Source: Silurus meridionalis
Lineage: Eukaryota > Chordata > Actinopteri > Siluriformes > Siluridae
Length of the DNA stretch: 64,000 nt
Direction of reading: 5' to 3'
Assembly (NCBI RefSeq): GCF_014805685.1
Contig: NC_060887.1
Location: forward strand, 33,150,463 to 33,214,462
Part shown: in pieces, positions 33,528 to 44,205 of the stretch
How positions within the stretch are numbered: the first letter of the stretch is position 1
Layout: each line of letters begins with the position of its first letter
Program-made: the position numbers and the translations under genes
Notes under the pieces: model-generated
The model's database searches: none
What the model saw: only the letters and a program-made list of their open reading frames with translations
What the model was told of the DNA's origin: nothing

Positions 33528-33695
33528 AGACCTGGCCTTCACAATCACCCAATCTAAATCCAGTTGGAATGGTTTGGGATGAGTTAGATCAGAGAATAAA
33601 GGAAAAGCAGCCAACATGTAATCAGCACCACTGAGAACACCTCAAGACTGTTTTAAAACCAATCCAGGTGACTACCACAATATATACTCTGTATA
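33528..33695 (+). mobile_element. Tc1-like transposase remnant (C-terminal)
   Basis: GACCTGGCCTTCACAATCAC, CCAATCTAAATCCAGTTGGA, ATGGTTTGGGATGAGTTAGA and CTCAAGACTGTTTTAAAACC follow the [20 protein letters not shown] region of a Tc1 transposase, with many substitutions. No terminal repeats found. Confidence 0.6.
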
Positions 33696-33859
33696 TATAT
33701 TGCAGGCTATATGTCACAATTTTCACTCTGAGAGTCTCTGCTTTTGATGCCACCTTTGCTCCTGATATAATCTTTTATTAATGAATTAGTAATTCATTAT
33801 TTATTTCATTTTTTCAAGTCATGGGATTATTAATAGTTGTGGTTTGAACTGTAAGTAAA

Positions 33860-34470
33860 AATAATGGTAGTAGTATTAGAAATAGTATTAGTAGTATGGT
33901 TTAGAAGGAGATTAAATCACAGATGCTTGTCAGCAGCCTTGTCATTTCCTTTTGCTGATAGTGTTCTAGTAGTAGTAATAAAACCAGAAGTAGTAGTAGT
34001 ATGGTTTAGTCAAAAATGTTATTAAGTTGCATGAGCCCTACTTACGCTTGGTACTTTGCTGATGGCATAGACTAGTAATATATATTTTTTTAAATCTATT
34101 ATTATTAATAACAGCAGTAATATCAACGATACGTCTAATTCGGGTATTAGTAGTAGTAGTCGTAGAAGTAATGATAGTACTTTTACTAAAAATGTGAGCG
34201 AGAAATAGCAGTAAATTGTAGCACTAGTATTAAAACTGAGAGTATTGTTATTAAAAGTATAATAGTTGTAGTAATAGTAGTAGATGTAGTATGGTTTTGA
34301 TGCAGATCCAATCACAATTGCATGTCCCAATTTACTATCTGTAGCATTAGTGTTGGCGGCACTAGTAGTAGTAGTAGTAGTAGTAGTAGCAGCAGTAAAA
34401 GTATTAGTCGCAGCAGCAGGATTAGTGGTAACGGAAACATGGTTTAGGATGAGATCAGATCACAAAAAAG
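33860..34470 (+). repeat. TAG-rich tract with recurring ATGGTTT blocks
   Basis: Runs of TAG/GTA triplets alternate with a block TAGTATGGTTTAG or similar at about 33893, 33996, 34290 and 34437, followed in three of the four by a purine-rich AGAT..AATCACA stretch. This looks like an old tandem repeat with units of roughly 100-150 bp now scrambled by triplet expansion. Apparent poly-Val and poly-Leu frames in it are artefacts. Confidence 0.6.
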
Positions 34471-34624
34471 GAACAATTCTGTTTTTTCAAAAAAATGATA
34501 TATTTGTCAAATATATAACCTACACATTTTCTTTTGATTTCCTAAAAATAATTACTCAATCTGATAATAGTGGCCCAAGTTATAAATTCAGTTCAGTGTT
34601 CAGTAAGATATGATCTAAATAAGA

Positions 34625-34680
34625 ATATCATTTACATTTACAGCATTCAGTGGACTCCACTATCAAGAGCGATGGTAATG
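34625..34680 (-). repeat. SINE type-B tail fragment
   Basis: ATTTACATTTACAGCATTCA followed by GTGGACTCCACTATCAAGAG is a mutated copy of the minus-strand type-B SINE end (compare 58712). Confidence 0.45.
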
Positions 34681-35751
34681 GGTAATGGGCAAATATCATT
34701 TACCCATGTACCTTAATCTTTACATTTGTGTGTTAGAAATAAAATAGACAATATAGATATAATATACACATTTACTTCTTTTAAATGTAGAAGGTCTAGC
34801 ATAACATTTTCGCAGGCAAAAAAACAAGTATAGACAAAATATAGACAAATATATACAGTTTACATCAATGCATCTCAAGGGCCTTTATTAAACAATTGAT
34901 GTTCATTTCAGCCTGTCCATTTTAAAATATAAATAAACATGAACAACATCTAAGAACAATATTTTTTCTTGAATGTCCACTGTGTCAGCTTGGCACGTTT
35001 GCATTTTGTGTATGGATACATGTTTAATTTTGCCTATGCAGCCAACACTTCTATTTATCTTCATTATGTTTTAGAGAAGGATAGATTAGAAACAAAAACC
35101 TTTAATGATGTACTGGAAACTAAATCCTCTGGGTTGTGTAAAGGATTGTCAAGTCAGCATAAGCACTGCTGACTTGCAGGAACGTTTACCGGAGCCAATG
35201 TCTCTTTTCAGTGAGGTCATGACTTTAATGGGCTGCCAACTACAGAGCCGAATATTACACTGCTCCGGTTATTCTGAAAGATGTCTCCTGAAACATTACC
35301 CTCACTTCGGGTGTGCTCAGGTTATTGGCGTTATATATGAGTTTTTCTTTTCCTTTACAAACTCTAAAGCTGTCCGGATGCTATATTACACTGCAACACT
35401 GTTCGTTTTTACATTCCAATAAAAATCATATCTACAAAAAACAAAGCTATAGGTATCGCTAAGACATACCTGTATTACTGTAATCCAGCAAGCATCTGGA
35501 GGTGTCGTTGATGCTTTTTGTAAATTACAGTCACATGTTAATTAACATTTACACAAGATTACAGTTGAGTAAATACTGTAATCACTTTCATTACTTGCAC
35601 TGGCACATATACTGTATAAGTATTGTGTAGGCATTGCAGGAAGACATATTTGGGAAATTAAATTCTGTATTTAGGATTATAAAAGCCCTTGAAAAGCTCT
35701 AAAATAAAAATACATGTAAAAATGCAATGATAAAGTAGTCGTATTGAAACA
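34681..35751. other. Low-repeat DNA, nothing recognised
   Basis: AT-rich with a better-balanced stretch at 35100-35410 that carries no recognised repeat or domain. Overlapping open frames at 34969-35422 show no family motif. Confidence 0.4.
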
Positions 35752-36205
35752 CTAATGTATAGGCAAAGGTTATTGGACTTGATTTATTTGATATTTGAAT
35801 TTTGTGTGATTTGTTTTAAATGTCCTATTCCACATTTACTCCCCATTTATTCTTATAATAACCTCCACTCTTCTGGGCAGATGTTCCACTAGACTTTGGG
35901 GTGGGGGTATGGAAATTTGTGTTCATTCAACAATAAAAGCATTAGTAAAGTCTGACTGAAGTTTGAGGTCAGAGCTGTATAGCAGACCATTCAAGATTTT
36001 CTACTCTAAACCTTATAAACTATACCTTCATGGTGATGCACAGGGGCATAGTAATTCTACAATAGGTTCAGGTCTCCTAGTTCAAGTCAAAGGGAGTATT
36101 TACTGCAACCACATACAAAGACATCCTGTACACTTGTGTGCCTCCAACTTTGTGGTAACAGTTTGGGGAAGAACCAGGTGTCCCAGTAATTGTATAAATG
36201 TAGTA
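35752..36205 (-). mobile_element. Tc1/mariner element, degenerate
   Basis: Same family as 23577: TCCACATTTACTCCCCATTT, AATAACCTCCACTCTTCTGG, CCACTAGACTTTGGGGTG, ACCTTCATGGTGATGCACAG and CCTCCAACTTTGTGGTAACA appear in the same order. Both ends (near 35752 ATGTATAGGCAAAGGTTATT and 36190) are mutated. No usable frame. Confidence 0.75.
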
Positions 36206-37851
36206 TATTTCAGTTTGCAAAATTCTAATTAGACTGTTAAATGCTGTTGTGTGTTTAAATTGTCATAAATTGCTGTTACAGTTTACACAAGACAAACACT
36301 TTCAATGTTGATTTGAGGTTGACTTTTTGGTAATGAAATTAGGGTTCATGCTATATTAGATATTTAAGTACAAACCAATAGTGATTTATCACCCGATTTA
36401 TATGTTGCCCAGGAATGATATGGTAATAAAGACCATTTTTATTATAAACTAAAACACAAAACAAAGACAAGGTACACAATTTATGGCAAAATATTGCAGC
36501 AACAAACAGGATGACATTTTTGTGGGGGTACTTATTAGGAGAAAACACAAGTTGTGCATAAAAGGAAGTAAGCCACAATAGTGAATGTTTATTCAGGTTG
36601 CCCTCTGGTGGTTTGGAGGATAACTGTTCAAGGCAGGTATTACAAATATGTTACACATCATTCATTTGAACCATTTACAGTCATATTTAATGTTGGAGAA
36701 TGTCTCAGAGACATCTTAGTTACTGTTTAAATACATTATAGCAGCTTAAACCTTCACCAGAATCTGTTTATAAAATGAGTCAACATTTTCCGATCAATCA
36801 GAGTTGCGGATTTAAATAAGAGTTCATGGCACTTAATTGTTATCTCTCAGTCAAATCATACTTTCATGGATTATCAACTAGACTGTGTGGTCTCTGGGAT
36901 TTCAATATTGGATTGTTTTTGGTTTGTCATTAGTGTAAAATATATGCAGTGTGAGTCACATGAACTTTAGAAAGTTCATATTTTATTTGATTAGTATGCG
37001 ACTTTTAAGGGACTCTGACAGCATCTTTGGCTTTAATGAAAATTTCATGTGATCCTGTTCACTCCATGTGAGTCCCAAAGACACTCTGACCTCCCACAAC
37101 TGGCTAAGTGGAAGTGCCATGAATTTTCATCCAGTCATAAATACCACATGATTTGACATAAATGTACCACAGCATCTCTTGAGAAACGAATTTTCCAAAG
37201 GGCTAACGTCTACCCATTAGTAATTTGCAGTAGCATAAAAAGTCCTATAGCTACAGAATTCAACTTAAATTGCATTAAATGGAATGCAGCACAGTTGGCT
37301 GTGGAGGCAGGATCTCTGTATGACTTCATGCTTTTGATCAGTATGAATCATATATTCTGGATGTAGTCTTCACTTACTTCTTCAATGTGTCATCTTGTTG
37401 ATGTTCTTGGCTAGATTGTGCTTAGAATTTCTAGCCTAGCCTAGATAATGGATAGGGTTTGTTACATGATAGTACTGTAGTCGTCAGATATTAGTGAAAA
37501 ATATCAGCTTGTGCAAAAACAATTTACTTGGGGTTATGAAATGAACTTTATTATTACCTATGCTCTGCCACTCTTTATGGTTACTTACAGTCTAACCACT
37601 ATTTAATCAATATTTGTGTCACAGTCAATACAAAATAACAATTATATAAAGAAAGCTATATGCATGTGTTTTTAATTAATTAACTGTTGTCATCAGAATG
37701 CAACTAAATTAGTGTTTTATTAAAGGTCGGTTAACCTTTTAGCTTATAGATAACACTATAAATGACTACTTATTAAGAAATACTATAAAGTAAAAAATGT
37801 AAGTATATTGACTTTTTTCCAATTAGAGTTTAAGTCAAATATATGCATGTC
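36206..37851. other. Low-repeat DNA, nothing recognised
   Basis: About 1.65 kb of AT-rich, apparently single-copy sequence. Nothing recognised beyond a possible balanced stretch at 37000-37200. Confidence 0.4.
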
Positions 37852-37867
37852 ATAATGGCTCCCAGAA

Positions 37868-38094
37868 GGTTCCCTGGTGGTCTAGTGGTTAGGATGCAGA
37901 GCTCTCACCGCTGCGGCCTGGGTTCGATCCCTGGTCAGAGAACCAACCCCAGACACTCTTAGTGCCGGTCCCAAGCCCAGATAAATGGGAAAGGTTGCAT
38001 TAGGAAGGGCATCCAGCGTAAAAACATGTGCCAAATCAAATATGCGGATGATCTGTTGTGGCGACCCCTAATGGGAGAAGCCGAAAGAAAGTTT
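37868..38094 (+). mobile_element. tRNA-Glu-headed SINE, full length, 16-bp target duplication
   Basis: The whole tRNA-Glu(CTC)-like head is present (37871-37942): acceptor strand TCCCTGG, A box TGGTCTAGTGG, anticodon loop CTCTCAC, B box GGTTCGATCCC. Mutations in the 3' acceptor strand (CAGAGA) and one anticodon-stem pair argue against a working tRNA. The body and tail (GTGGCGACCCCTAATGGGAG then AAGCCGAAAGAAAG) match the copy at 15880, without its CATTAGGGTTGCACAAGCC segment. ATAATGGCTCCCAGAA occurs at 37852-37867 and 38095-38110, a perfect 16-bp duplication. Confidence 0.94.
37871..37942 (+). pseudogene. tRNA-Glu(CTC)-like SINE head
   Basis: Seventy-two bases that align with tRNA-Glu throughout, with intact A and B boxes, which serve as the internal RNA polymerase III promoter of the SINE. 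The position at the exact 5' end of a target-duplicated SINE shows that it is the SINE promoter and not a tRNA locus. Confidence 0.85.
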
Positions 38095-38129
38095 ATAATG
38101 GCTCCCAGAAATTGTGATGAAATGACTTT

Positions 38130-38395
38130 GTGAAAAAGAAACATGGAAAAATGCCCTCTCAGATTCTCTCAATAGAGAGCATAAGATGCAGCTCCCTATG
38201 GGGTTTTCTTGTGTTGGAGGAAACATGTTGAAGTGCCCTCTAGAGAGCCATTCAAAAAGAAAGAGAAAAGAGAGATGTCACACCCTATAGGCATGCCTAC
38301 ATGCAAGAAAATTAGATGATGTGCCCTCTAGAGCTCATTTGTTTGATTCATACAGTAGAAAAATATTAGTTCATGCCCTCCAGGTGCCCTTTTTA
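38130..38395 (+). repeat. Degenerate tandem repeat, unit about 80-90 bp
   Basis: The motif TGCCCTC recurs at 38152, 38234, 38322 and 38374, each time preceded by an A-rich block (GAAACATG.., GAAAATTAG.., GAAAAATATT..) and mostly followed by TAGAGAG or a variant. Spacings are 82, 88 and 52 bp. It starts just right of the SINE target duplication. Confidence 0.6.
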
Positions 38396-39009
38396 TTTTT
38401 CATCCCTGTCCCTAAGACACCTGTCCTAGTGCTAAACGATGTGAGAAAAAAAAAATGAAAGAAAAAGTAGTTTTTACTGCTCATTAGGGATTTCTGTAAA
38501 ATGAAGCTTTTTTACAATGGTTATTTTAACAGCACTTACTTTTAACAAAAGCATAGTAAAAAGACTAATCACTACCTTGCTGTGATTCAGTATAACTGCA
38601 CAACTGCAAGTGTAATTTCTCTTTTATTTAGCAGTACTTTAAACAAGCAATTAATATCAAGTAATTGCAGACACAGCATATGCAAATGTTCTGTTTCTTT
38701 TTGCTCTGCTAACATAAATAGATCCCGAAGAAGATAAAATTGCTTTACAACATTTTAGCTTGCTGGCTCACACTGATTTTTGCATTCTCATTTAAAGTGC
38801 TTGCACTTAAATTGGCTTCCCTTATTCCTTTTGAATTTTCTCTGACTCAGCTCTTATTGTTTGAAGTCAAAAGTTATAGTCATGAAAATTGTGTAGTTTG
38901 TCACGTCTGCTGATCATATCATTATCTTCACTGTTTCATAATATGCTATGGAGTTTTATGATATACACAGAGTGAAACATACCAGGCCCTATATTCATTC
39001 CACTAAATC
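38396..39009. other. Non-coding DNA, nothing recognised
   Basis: AT-rich; nothing recognised. Confidence 0.4.
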
Positions 39010-39204
39010 CAGTGGTGTCCAGTCTTTTCCACAAAAGACGGAGGTGGGTGCAGGTTTTTATTCCAACCAATCAAAGGCCACATCTGACAGACATTGAAAA
39101 TGAAAATCATTATATTTAAACAGGTAGAATTTGGTGTGGATTTGTTTGGATGGAATGAAAACCTGTGCCTACACCAGCCCTTTGTGGAAAAGATTAGACC
39201 CCTG
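39010..39204. mobile_element. hAT-like MITE
   Basis: The left end CAGTGGTGTCCAGTCTTTTC, continuing to GGTTTTTATTCCAACC, is matched by the inverted right end (complement CAGGGGTCTAATCTTTTCCA..GGTTTTCATTCCATCC) over about 60 bp with moderate divergence. The wording is that of fish hAT-type MITEs. No 8-bp target duplication survives, so the copy is old. The centre (about 60 bp) is non-coding. Confidence 0.75.
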
Positions 39205-40379
39205 AGAGGTAAGTGGACCTAAAGTATCTATTGTATTAAAAAAATGTAAGTAAATTTAACATAACTATATCAAAGAAATTTGAGAGAAAAAGTCAAGCTC
39301 CACATATTAACCTGAGCTGAATATCAAATCCAGAGTCTTTGGGCTGTATTGTGCAAAACTTTATATTGCAATTGAGTCCCTGTGTTTATTTGTTTCTTTA
39401 TTTGATTGTTTGTTTCTGAATTATTACAATTGTTTTCTGCTTCTCAACCACTTACGTTATTGTTATTTTCATTTTGACCCTCTTCTCAACCACTGGTTCT
39501 ATCTAGTTTATAACATGACATCTAAGGAAGGTGAAGTCTATGATGTGTTTCCTCTGAGACACAGCTACTGCATCTTTTTGAACCTGCTGCTTATGTCGCA
39601 GTAAAGCACAATTGATTAATGTCACTCTGATTTACAGCAGACAGAGTAATCCTATCACACACAGAGCTCGTGGCTAAATTTGTTTACTAATTAATAGATG
39701 TTTACCTCCATATTTATATCTTTCAGGTTTAAACTAGTGTAACAGGCTACTAGTATCTATTGCAAGCACAATGTGGCCCTAATGGAAAAGGCTATTTGAG
39801 CATGGCCACTGTTCAGTGAGAGATTATCAGGCTGTAAGGGAGCTATGCTGGTTGGCTTGTCCCTGTAGGATGCAGCCAGGCTCAGCTGTGTGAAGAATGG
39901 AGCCGATATAATGGGATGCTGAACAGTGACAAATGGCTCCTTTTACAGTATCTGGTCTCATCCCTCTGACTTCGCCCGTGCCCTTGACATGTATTTGTCC
40001 CAGACCACAGTTTACCACAGCTTGACTCATGGCAGCAAAGCTCCAAGCTGACTTCAGACTGTTTACTGCAGGAAATGTAAGTATACTGCTTAGTGTTGAT
40101 CTACACATTTGTTTGTGCTTTCTTGGCGTAAACTGGATCATATGGGATGCCCTGATTATACATTTGTTTTTATTTCTATTCACATAAAAAGTTGTGGTTG
40201 TAGCTGTTTTGTTAGATTATAAGGAGTATTTACATCTAACCCTATTTCTTTCAGTCTTGTTATTCTTTAAGGGACATTATCAGCAAAGAAACATTTCTGC
40301 ACTGTGGCCTGTGATCACCTGGTGTCCCATCCAGGGTTTTTTTCCTGCTTCTGGCAATGTACAGCATACTGTATAGTAT
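39205..40379. other. Low-repeat DNA, possible conserved non-coding sequence
   Basis: No repeat recognised. The segment 39780-40140 has balanced composition and reads unlike the AT-rich flanks. A minus-strand frame of 118 codons covers it (39827-40183) but shows no domain and weak start context, so I do not call a gene. Confidence 0.35.
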
Positions 40380-40582
40380 TCAATTCAATTATTGTTTTCA
40401 TTTCATTATTTGTAGAGTACTTTTCACAGTGATAGAGTGGTAGTTAAAGAATGTATCCATTTGTTTCTATATAATTGTAAGGTTGTCCCTTTTGAGTGAG
40501 CTAGTGGGGACTGTGGGAAGGAAAAACTCCCTGAGGTGGTATAAGGAAGAAATACTTCATTGTTAAGGTGTGCCGGGACAGG
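40380..40582 (-). mobile_element. L2-type 3'-end element
   Basis: Minus-strand copy with tail TTCAATTCAATTATT, then TTGTAGAGTACTTTTCACAG, GTGGGAAGGAAAAACTCCCT and GAGGTGGTATAAGGAAGAAA. More diverged than the copies at 19227 and 56281. Confidence 0.75.
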
Positions 40583-40586
40583 CAAT

Positions 40587-42125
40587 CAGTGGTGGACATT
40601 AACAAAATAAATGCAATTCTTCACTGTAGTTTTTTGTGTATCTGTACTTTAATGAAGTATTTTTATGTCAGGAGACTTTTTTTTAACTTTACTACATTTC
40701 AAAGTCAAATATCTAAAGGAATAAATGATATTAGAAAATCTTGACTTGAACTTGCCACAACACCTGTGGCCTTATTTAGGCGATTTGTTTTAGGTAGTTC
40801 AAAAGATTTCGATCTCATGATAATTTTATAGCAATATTGCCATAAAGATGTAGAGTAAAGCAATAAAAGATGAAGATGGAAATATGTTGACTAGTGTGGA
40901 GAGGGTATTGAGAAGATGGAGGGAGTAATCTGAGCAGCTGATGGATAAGGAAAATGAGAGAGAGAGAAGGTTGGATGGTGTAGAGATAGTGAAACAGGTA
41001 GTGGATAGGATTAGTGAGGAGTGAGAGCAGCAATTAAGAGGATGAAAAGTGGAAAGGTGGTTGGACCAGATGACATAAAAGTAGAAGCATGGAGATGTTT
41101 AGGAGAGATGGCAGTGGAGCTTTTAACAAGATTGTTTAACAAGATTTTGGAAGGTGAGAGGATGCCTGAGGAATGGAGAGAATAAGGGAGATGTGCAGAC
41201 CTGCAGGGGAATTAAGTTGATCAGTCACACCATGAAGTTATGGAAAAGAGTAGTGGAAGTCATGCTGAGAAAAGAGGTGACCATCTGTAAGCAACAGTAT
41301 AGAAGTGAAGAAAAGAGTGCAGGCAGGGTGGAGTGGGTGGAGAAGAGTGGCAGGAGTGATTTGTGATAGAAGGGTATCTGCGAAAGTGAAAGGGAAAGTT
41401 TATAGGACTGTGGTGAGACCTGCGATGTTGTATGATTTAGAGACAGTGGCATTGAGTAAAAGACAGGAGGTGGGAGATTTTCGTTGGGAGTGACGAGGAT
41501 GGACAGGATTAGAAACAAGTTTATTAGAGGGACAGCGCATGTATGACGTCTTGGGGTCAAAGCCAGAGAGGCCGGATTGAGATGGTTTGGACATGTGCAG
41601 AGGAGGGACATGGGATATATCAGTAGGAGAATGCTGAGGATGGAGCCACCAGAAAGGAGGAAAAGAGGAAGAGCAAAGAAGAGGTTATGTGGTGAGGGAA
41701 GACATGCAGGTAGTTGGTTTGAAAGAGACAGATGTAGAGGACAGGGGGACGGATGATTCGCTGTGGCGACCCCTAATGGAAGCAGCCGAAAGAAGAAAAA
41801 GATCTTATTTTAGTTTTAATAATATCATTCTAATAATATCATTCTATTAATAGACTGGTGTGCTAAGAGTAACATTACATAATGTCTTTTTACATAAACT
41901 GAGTCGATTAAGCAAGAATATTGTGACTGAGATGATAAAAGGTAATCGTAGTAAGAAATTATAGTACTTTGGATACTTAAGTACATTTAAAGGCAAATAA
42001 TGTTGAAATTTTACTCAATTAAACACTTTAAAGGGAGAACTTTTACATTTACTAAATTCATATTTTACCCTGTGTATATCTAATATTTAATTTAAGTACA
42101 TGGTTTGTGTACTTGTGTACATTAC
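40587..42125 (+). repeat. Dispersed fish repeat (GTACTTTACTTAAGTA type), split by a LINE
   Basis: The left part (40587-40854) begins CAGTGGTGGACATTAACAAA and contains TGTATCTGTACTTTAATGAA and TTTACTACATTTCAAAGTCA. The right part (41802-42125) contains TGGATACTTAAGTACATTTA, AATTTTACTCAATTAAACAC and TTAAGTACATGGTTTGTGTA. Together they form one copy of a family also found at 47097. The RTE LINE at 40855-41801 sits between them. The transposon class is not certain. Confidence 0.6.
40855..41801 (+). mobile_element. RTE-type LINE, 5'-truncated and internally deleted, 3' end intact
   Basis: Plus-strand pieces: AIKDEDGNMLTSVERVLRRW, MKSGKVVGPDDIKVEAWRCL, EEWRE, MKLWKRVVEVMLRKEVTICK, then at about 41300 a jump of several hundred bases to VKKRVQAGWSGWRRVAGVIC, VKGKVYRTVVRPAMLYDLET and later RWFGHVQRRDMGYISRRMLR-type sequence. 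The 3' end GCTGTGGCGACCCCTAATGG and AGCAGCCGAAAGAAG is intact and is the part shared with the tRNA-Glu SINE. Motifs A to C of the polymerase are in the deleted part. Confidence 0.87.
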
Positions 42126-44099
42126 AATGTATAGTATATAGTGTATTGTAATTAATAGTAATATACTACATGTTATGTATTTAATCAGTTAATCCATTAC
42201 CATAATTCTGGACTGCTGTGGTATCTTATACATCACAGTGATAAATTGCTTATCTTAGATATAAGTATAACAAACTAGATCTGCCAGCATATGAGGATAC
42301 ATCTGAAACTTCAAACTACACTGCATGAATTTAAAAAGTTTAAAGTTATGCTTTCACAAGCTTTTTTTTTCCCCTAACACTGTGTACTGTGTACTTCATG
42401 TTTCAGTATGTATAAGCTTTGCACCCTAATGCTGAACTGAGCTGAGGCTCAGAATTTGGCAGTATGGGCTTTCAGTCAGGACAGGAGCGATTCATTAAGG
42501 CTGTGGAGGCTTTAAAGCGCTCACACTTTCAGCTATCCCTCTGCACACTAATGAGCCCTCCAGATCCCCACTGCTGACTCGGCGAACGTCCACCAGCACA
42601 AACCATTAATTATCGCATATCGAGCCGGCTTTCAAACAGCACTTTGGATGTGTTACCAAATTTAAACTAGACACGGCTGAAGAATGGAGGGCGATCATCA
42701 CATTAGGTCAATAACTTAAATTGATAAAAACTTGTCACTCAGATTAGGACACTGAAAGTATTATCAAAATGTTACATCTACTACAATTTATAAAATGTGG
42801 ATATTTCATTATGATCTGAGATGTAAAGGTTACTTTTCCTATCAAATTGAAATCAGTCTAGCTAAAGTAATAAAATTCTTCAATCGTTTTTCCACATTAG
42901 TCTCCCTTTATCTGCTCACGTTCTTGTTTTGACATTTGAAGTTTTAAATTACGACTTCAAATCAAACATATCTTTTTTTTTTATCTTTATGACTATAATA
43001 GACCCTATCCACCTTGTCTGAAACAGAATTGTATAAAAAAATAAAAAATAACAGATTAAAGGGGGAATGATAAATCTGTTTGTGTTGTTCTTTCTCTACA
43101 GTAGTCAAAAAATATTTTTTTCCCCCAATCTGTGGTAGACACAAACACTTAAAAAGCGTCTGCTGAGTGTGACTGCAATTCTTTTTCTTTTCAGAAAAGC
43201 TTACATGCATGGTTGCTTTCATCTTTTTGATGCTTGGACATGCACCGATTGATCAAAGGCACTTATTTCTTTCTCCCTTAAGAAGACACCAGTCGATTCA
43301 TTTCCTTTCTTCTCCACACAGCGCATGTTTTCCAGTCTCTATGCGGATCAAAGAGAAAATCTCAAAGTACCTTTTAGAGGAGTTACTGAAATTATCTTCA
43401 AAATACTCCCAAAGGCGTCCTCAAACTATAAGGCCAAAACAACTCACACTGCGAAATTATACAGCAGCGTGAACCATGTTTGTATTAACAGAAGATACTG
43501 ACAGAGCCTACAAAGAACTTTAGATAAAATGAACTCGGTCTAAAATGTCTATTAAAAGAAAAGAGCAATGAAACTTTTATGGGATGAAAAACACACTGTA
43601 GAAGAGGGTTGATCTCAACAGCGGTTAAAAGCACTGTGTATCACGAGTTGCACTGATTTAGTTAATTACCTTATCTGAAGTTTCACAGTAATATATTTTT
43701 TTGTTTGCGGCAGGCAAATATACATGTAGCAGCGTATATGCGGTACGATACATTGGGGCGCTGCAAGGATGTAAACATCGCTCACAGTGTAAAATGCCAG
43801 AGTTCAGTCGTTTTGGTGTTAGAGTGTGTGTTTTTTTCTGTTTTTGCTGTTCCGAAGCCCAATGAGTAATTTCATTAGCTTCAGGTGTGTGAGGTCCAGC
43901 GCATTTTTTGGGTTCTGTGTGGAATTATAAAATATATTAATACAATTCATAATATATAAATGTTATCGTATATATATACATATTCGATAACATTTATATA
44001 TTATTTTGCTGTAAATATCTCTGTTTTGCTAAATTCTGTACTTTAAATATGTTAAATTATTAATAAATTACAGTATATTACCCCATACTGATCACATTT
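42126..44099. other. Low-repeat DNA, nothing recognised
   Basis: About 2 kb without recognised transposons. The stretch 42450-42640 is balanced and may be conserved non-coding sequence. The open frame at 43209-43472 has no recognisable domain. A perfect hairpin lies at 43949-44004. Confidence 0.4.
43949..44004. repeat. Perfect 20-bp inverted repeat (hairpin)
   Basis: ATAATATATAAATGTTATCG at 43949-43968 is followed by a 16-base TA-rich spacer and its exact reverse complement at 43985-44004. No poly(T) run or paired flanks suggest a terminator or microRNA; the arms are AT-rich. Confidence 0.85.
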
Positions 44100-44205
44100 C
44101 TTTAAGACTCCTGGGTAGGCTGGGCCACGACTCGACTTGATATTTTTAAGCTACAATGAGGACATTGGTACACATCTCCATCGTAAGTCAGGGACTACCT
44201 GTACA
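44100..44205 (-). repeat. MITE end fragment
   Basis: The complement reads ACAGGTAGTCCCTGACTTAC followed by GATGGAGATGTGTACC, the wording of a common fish MITE that has CTTACGA..TCGTAAG ends. Only part of the element is seen, next to the LINE 3' end. Confidence 0.45.

Noticed and set aside
34022..34330. Tyr/Leu-rich minus-strand frame
   Set aside because: It translates the TAG-rich repeat tract.
39827..40183. Minus-strand gene of 118 codons
   Set aside because: No recognisable domain or homology cue, and the stretch fits non-coding DNA of balanced composition.
43209..43472. Plus-strand gene of 87 codons
   Set aside because: No domain, no clear codon bias, and no splice context.
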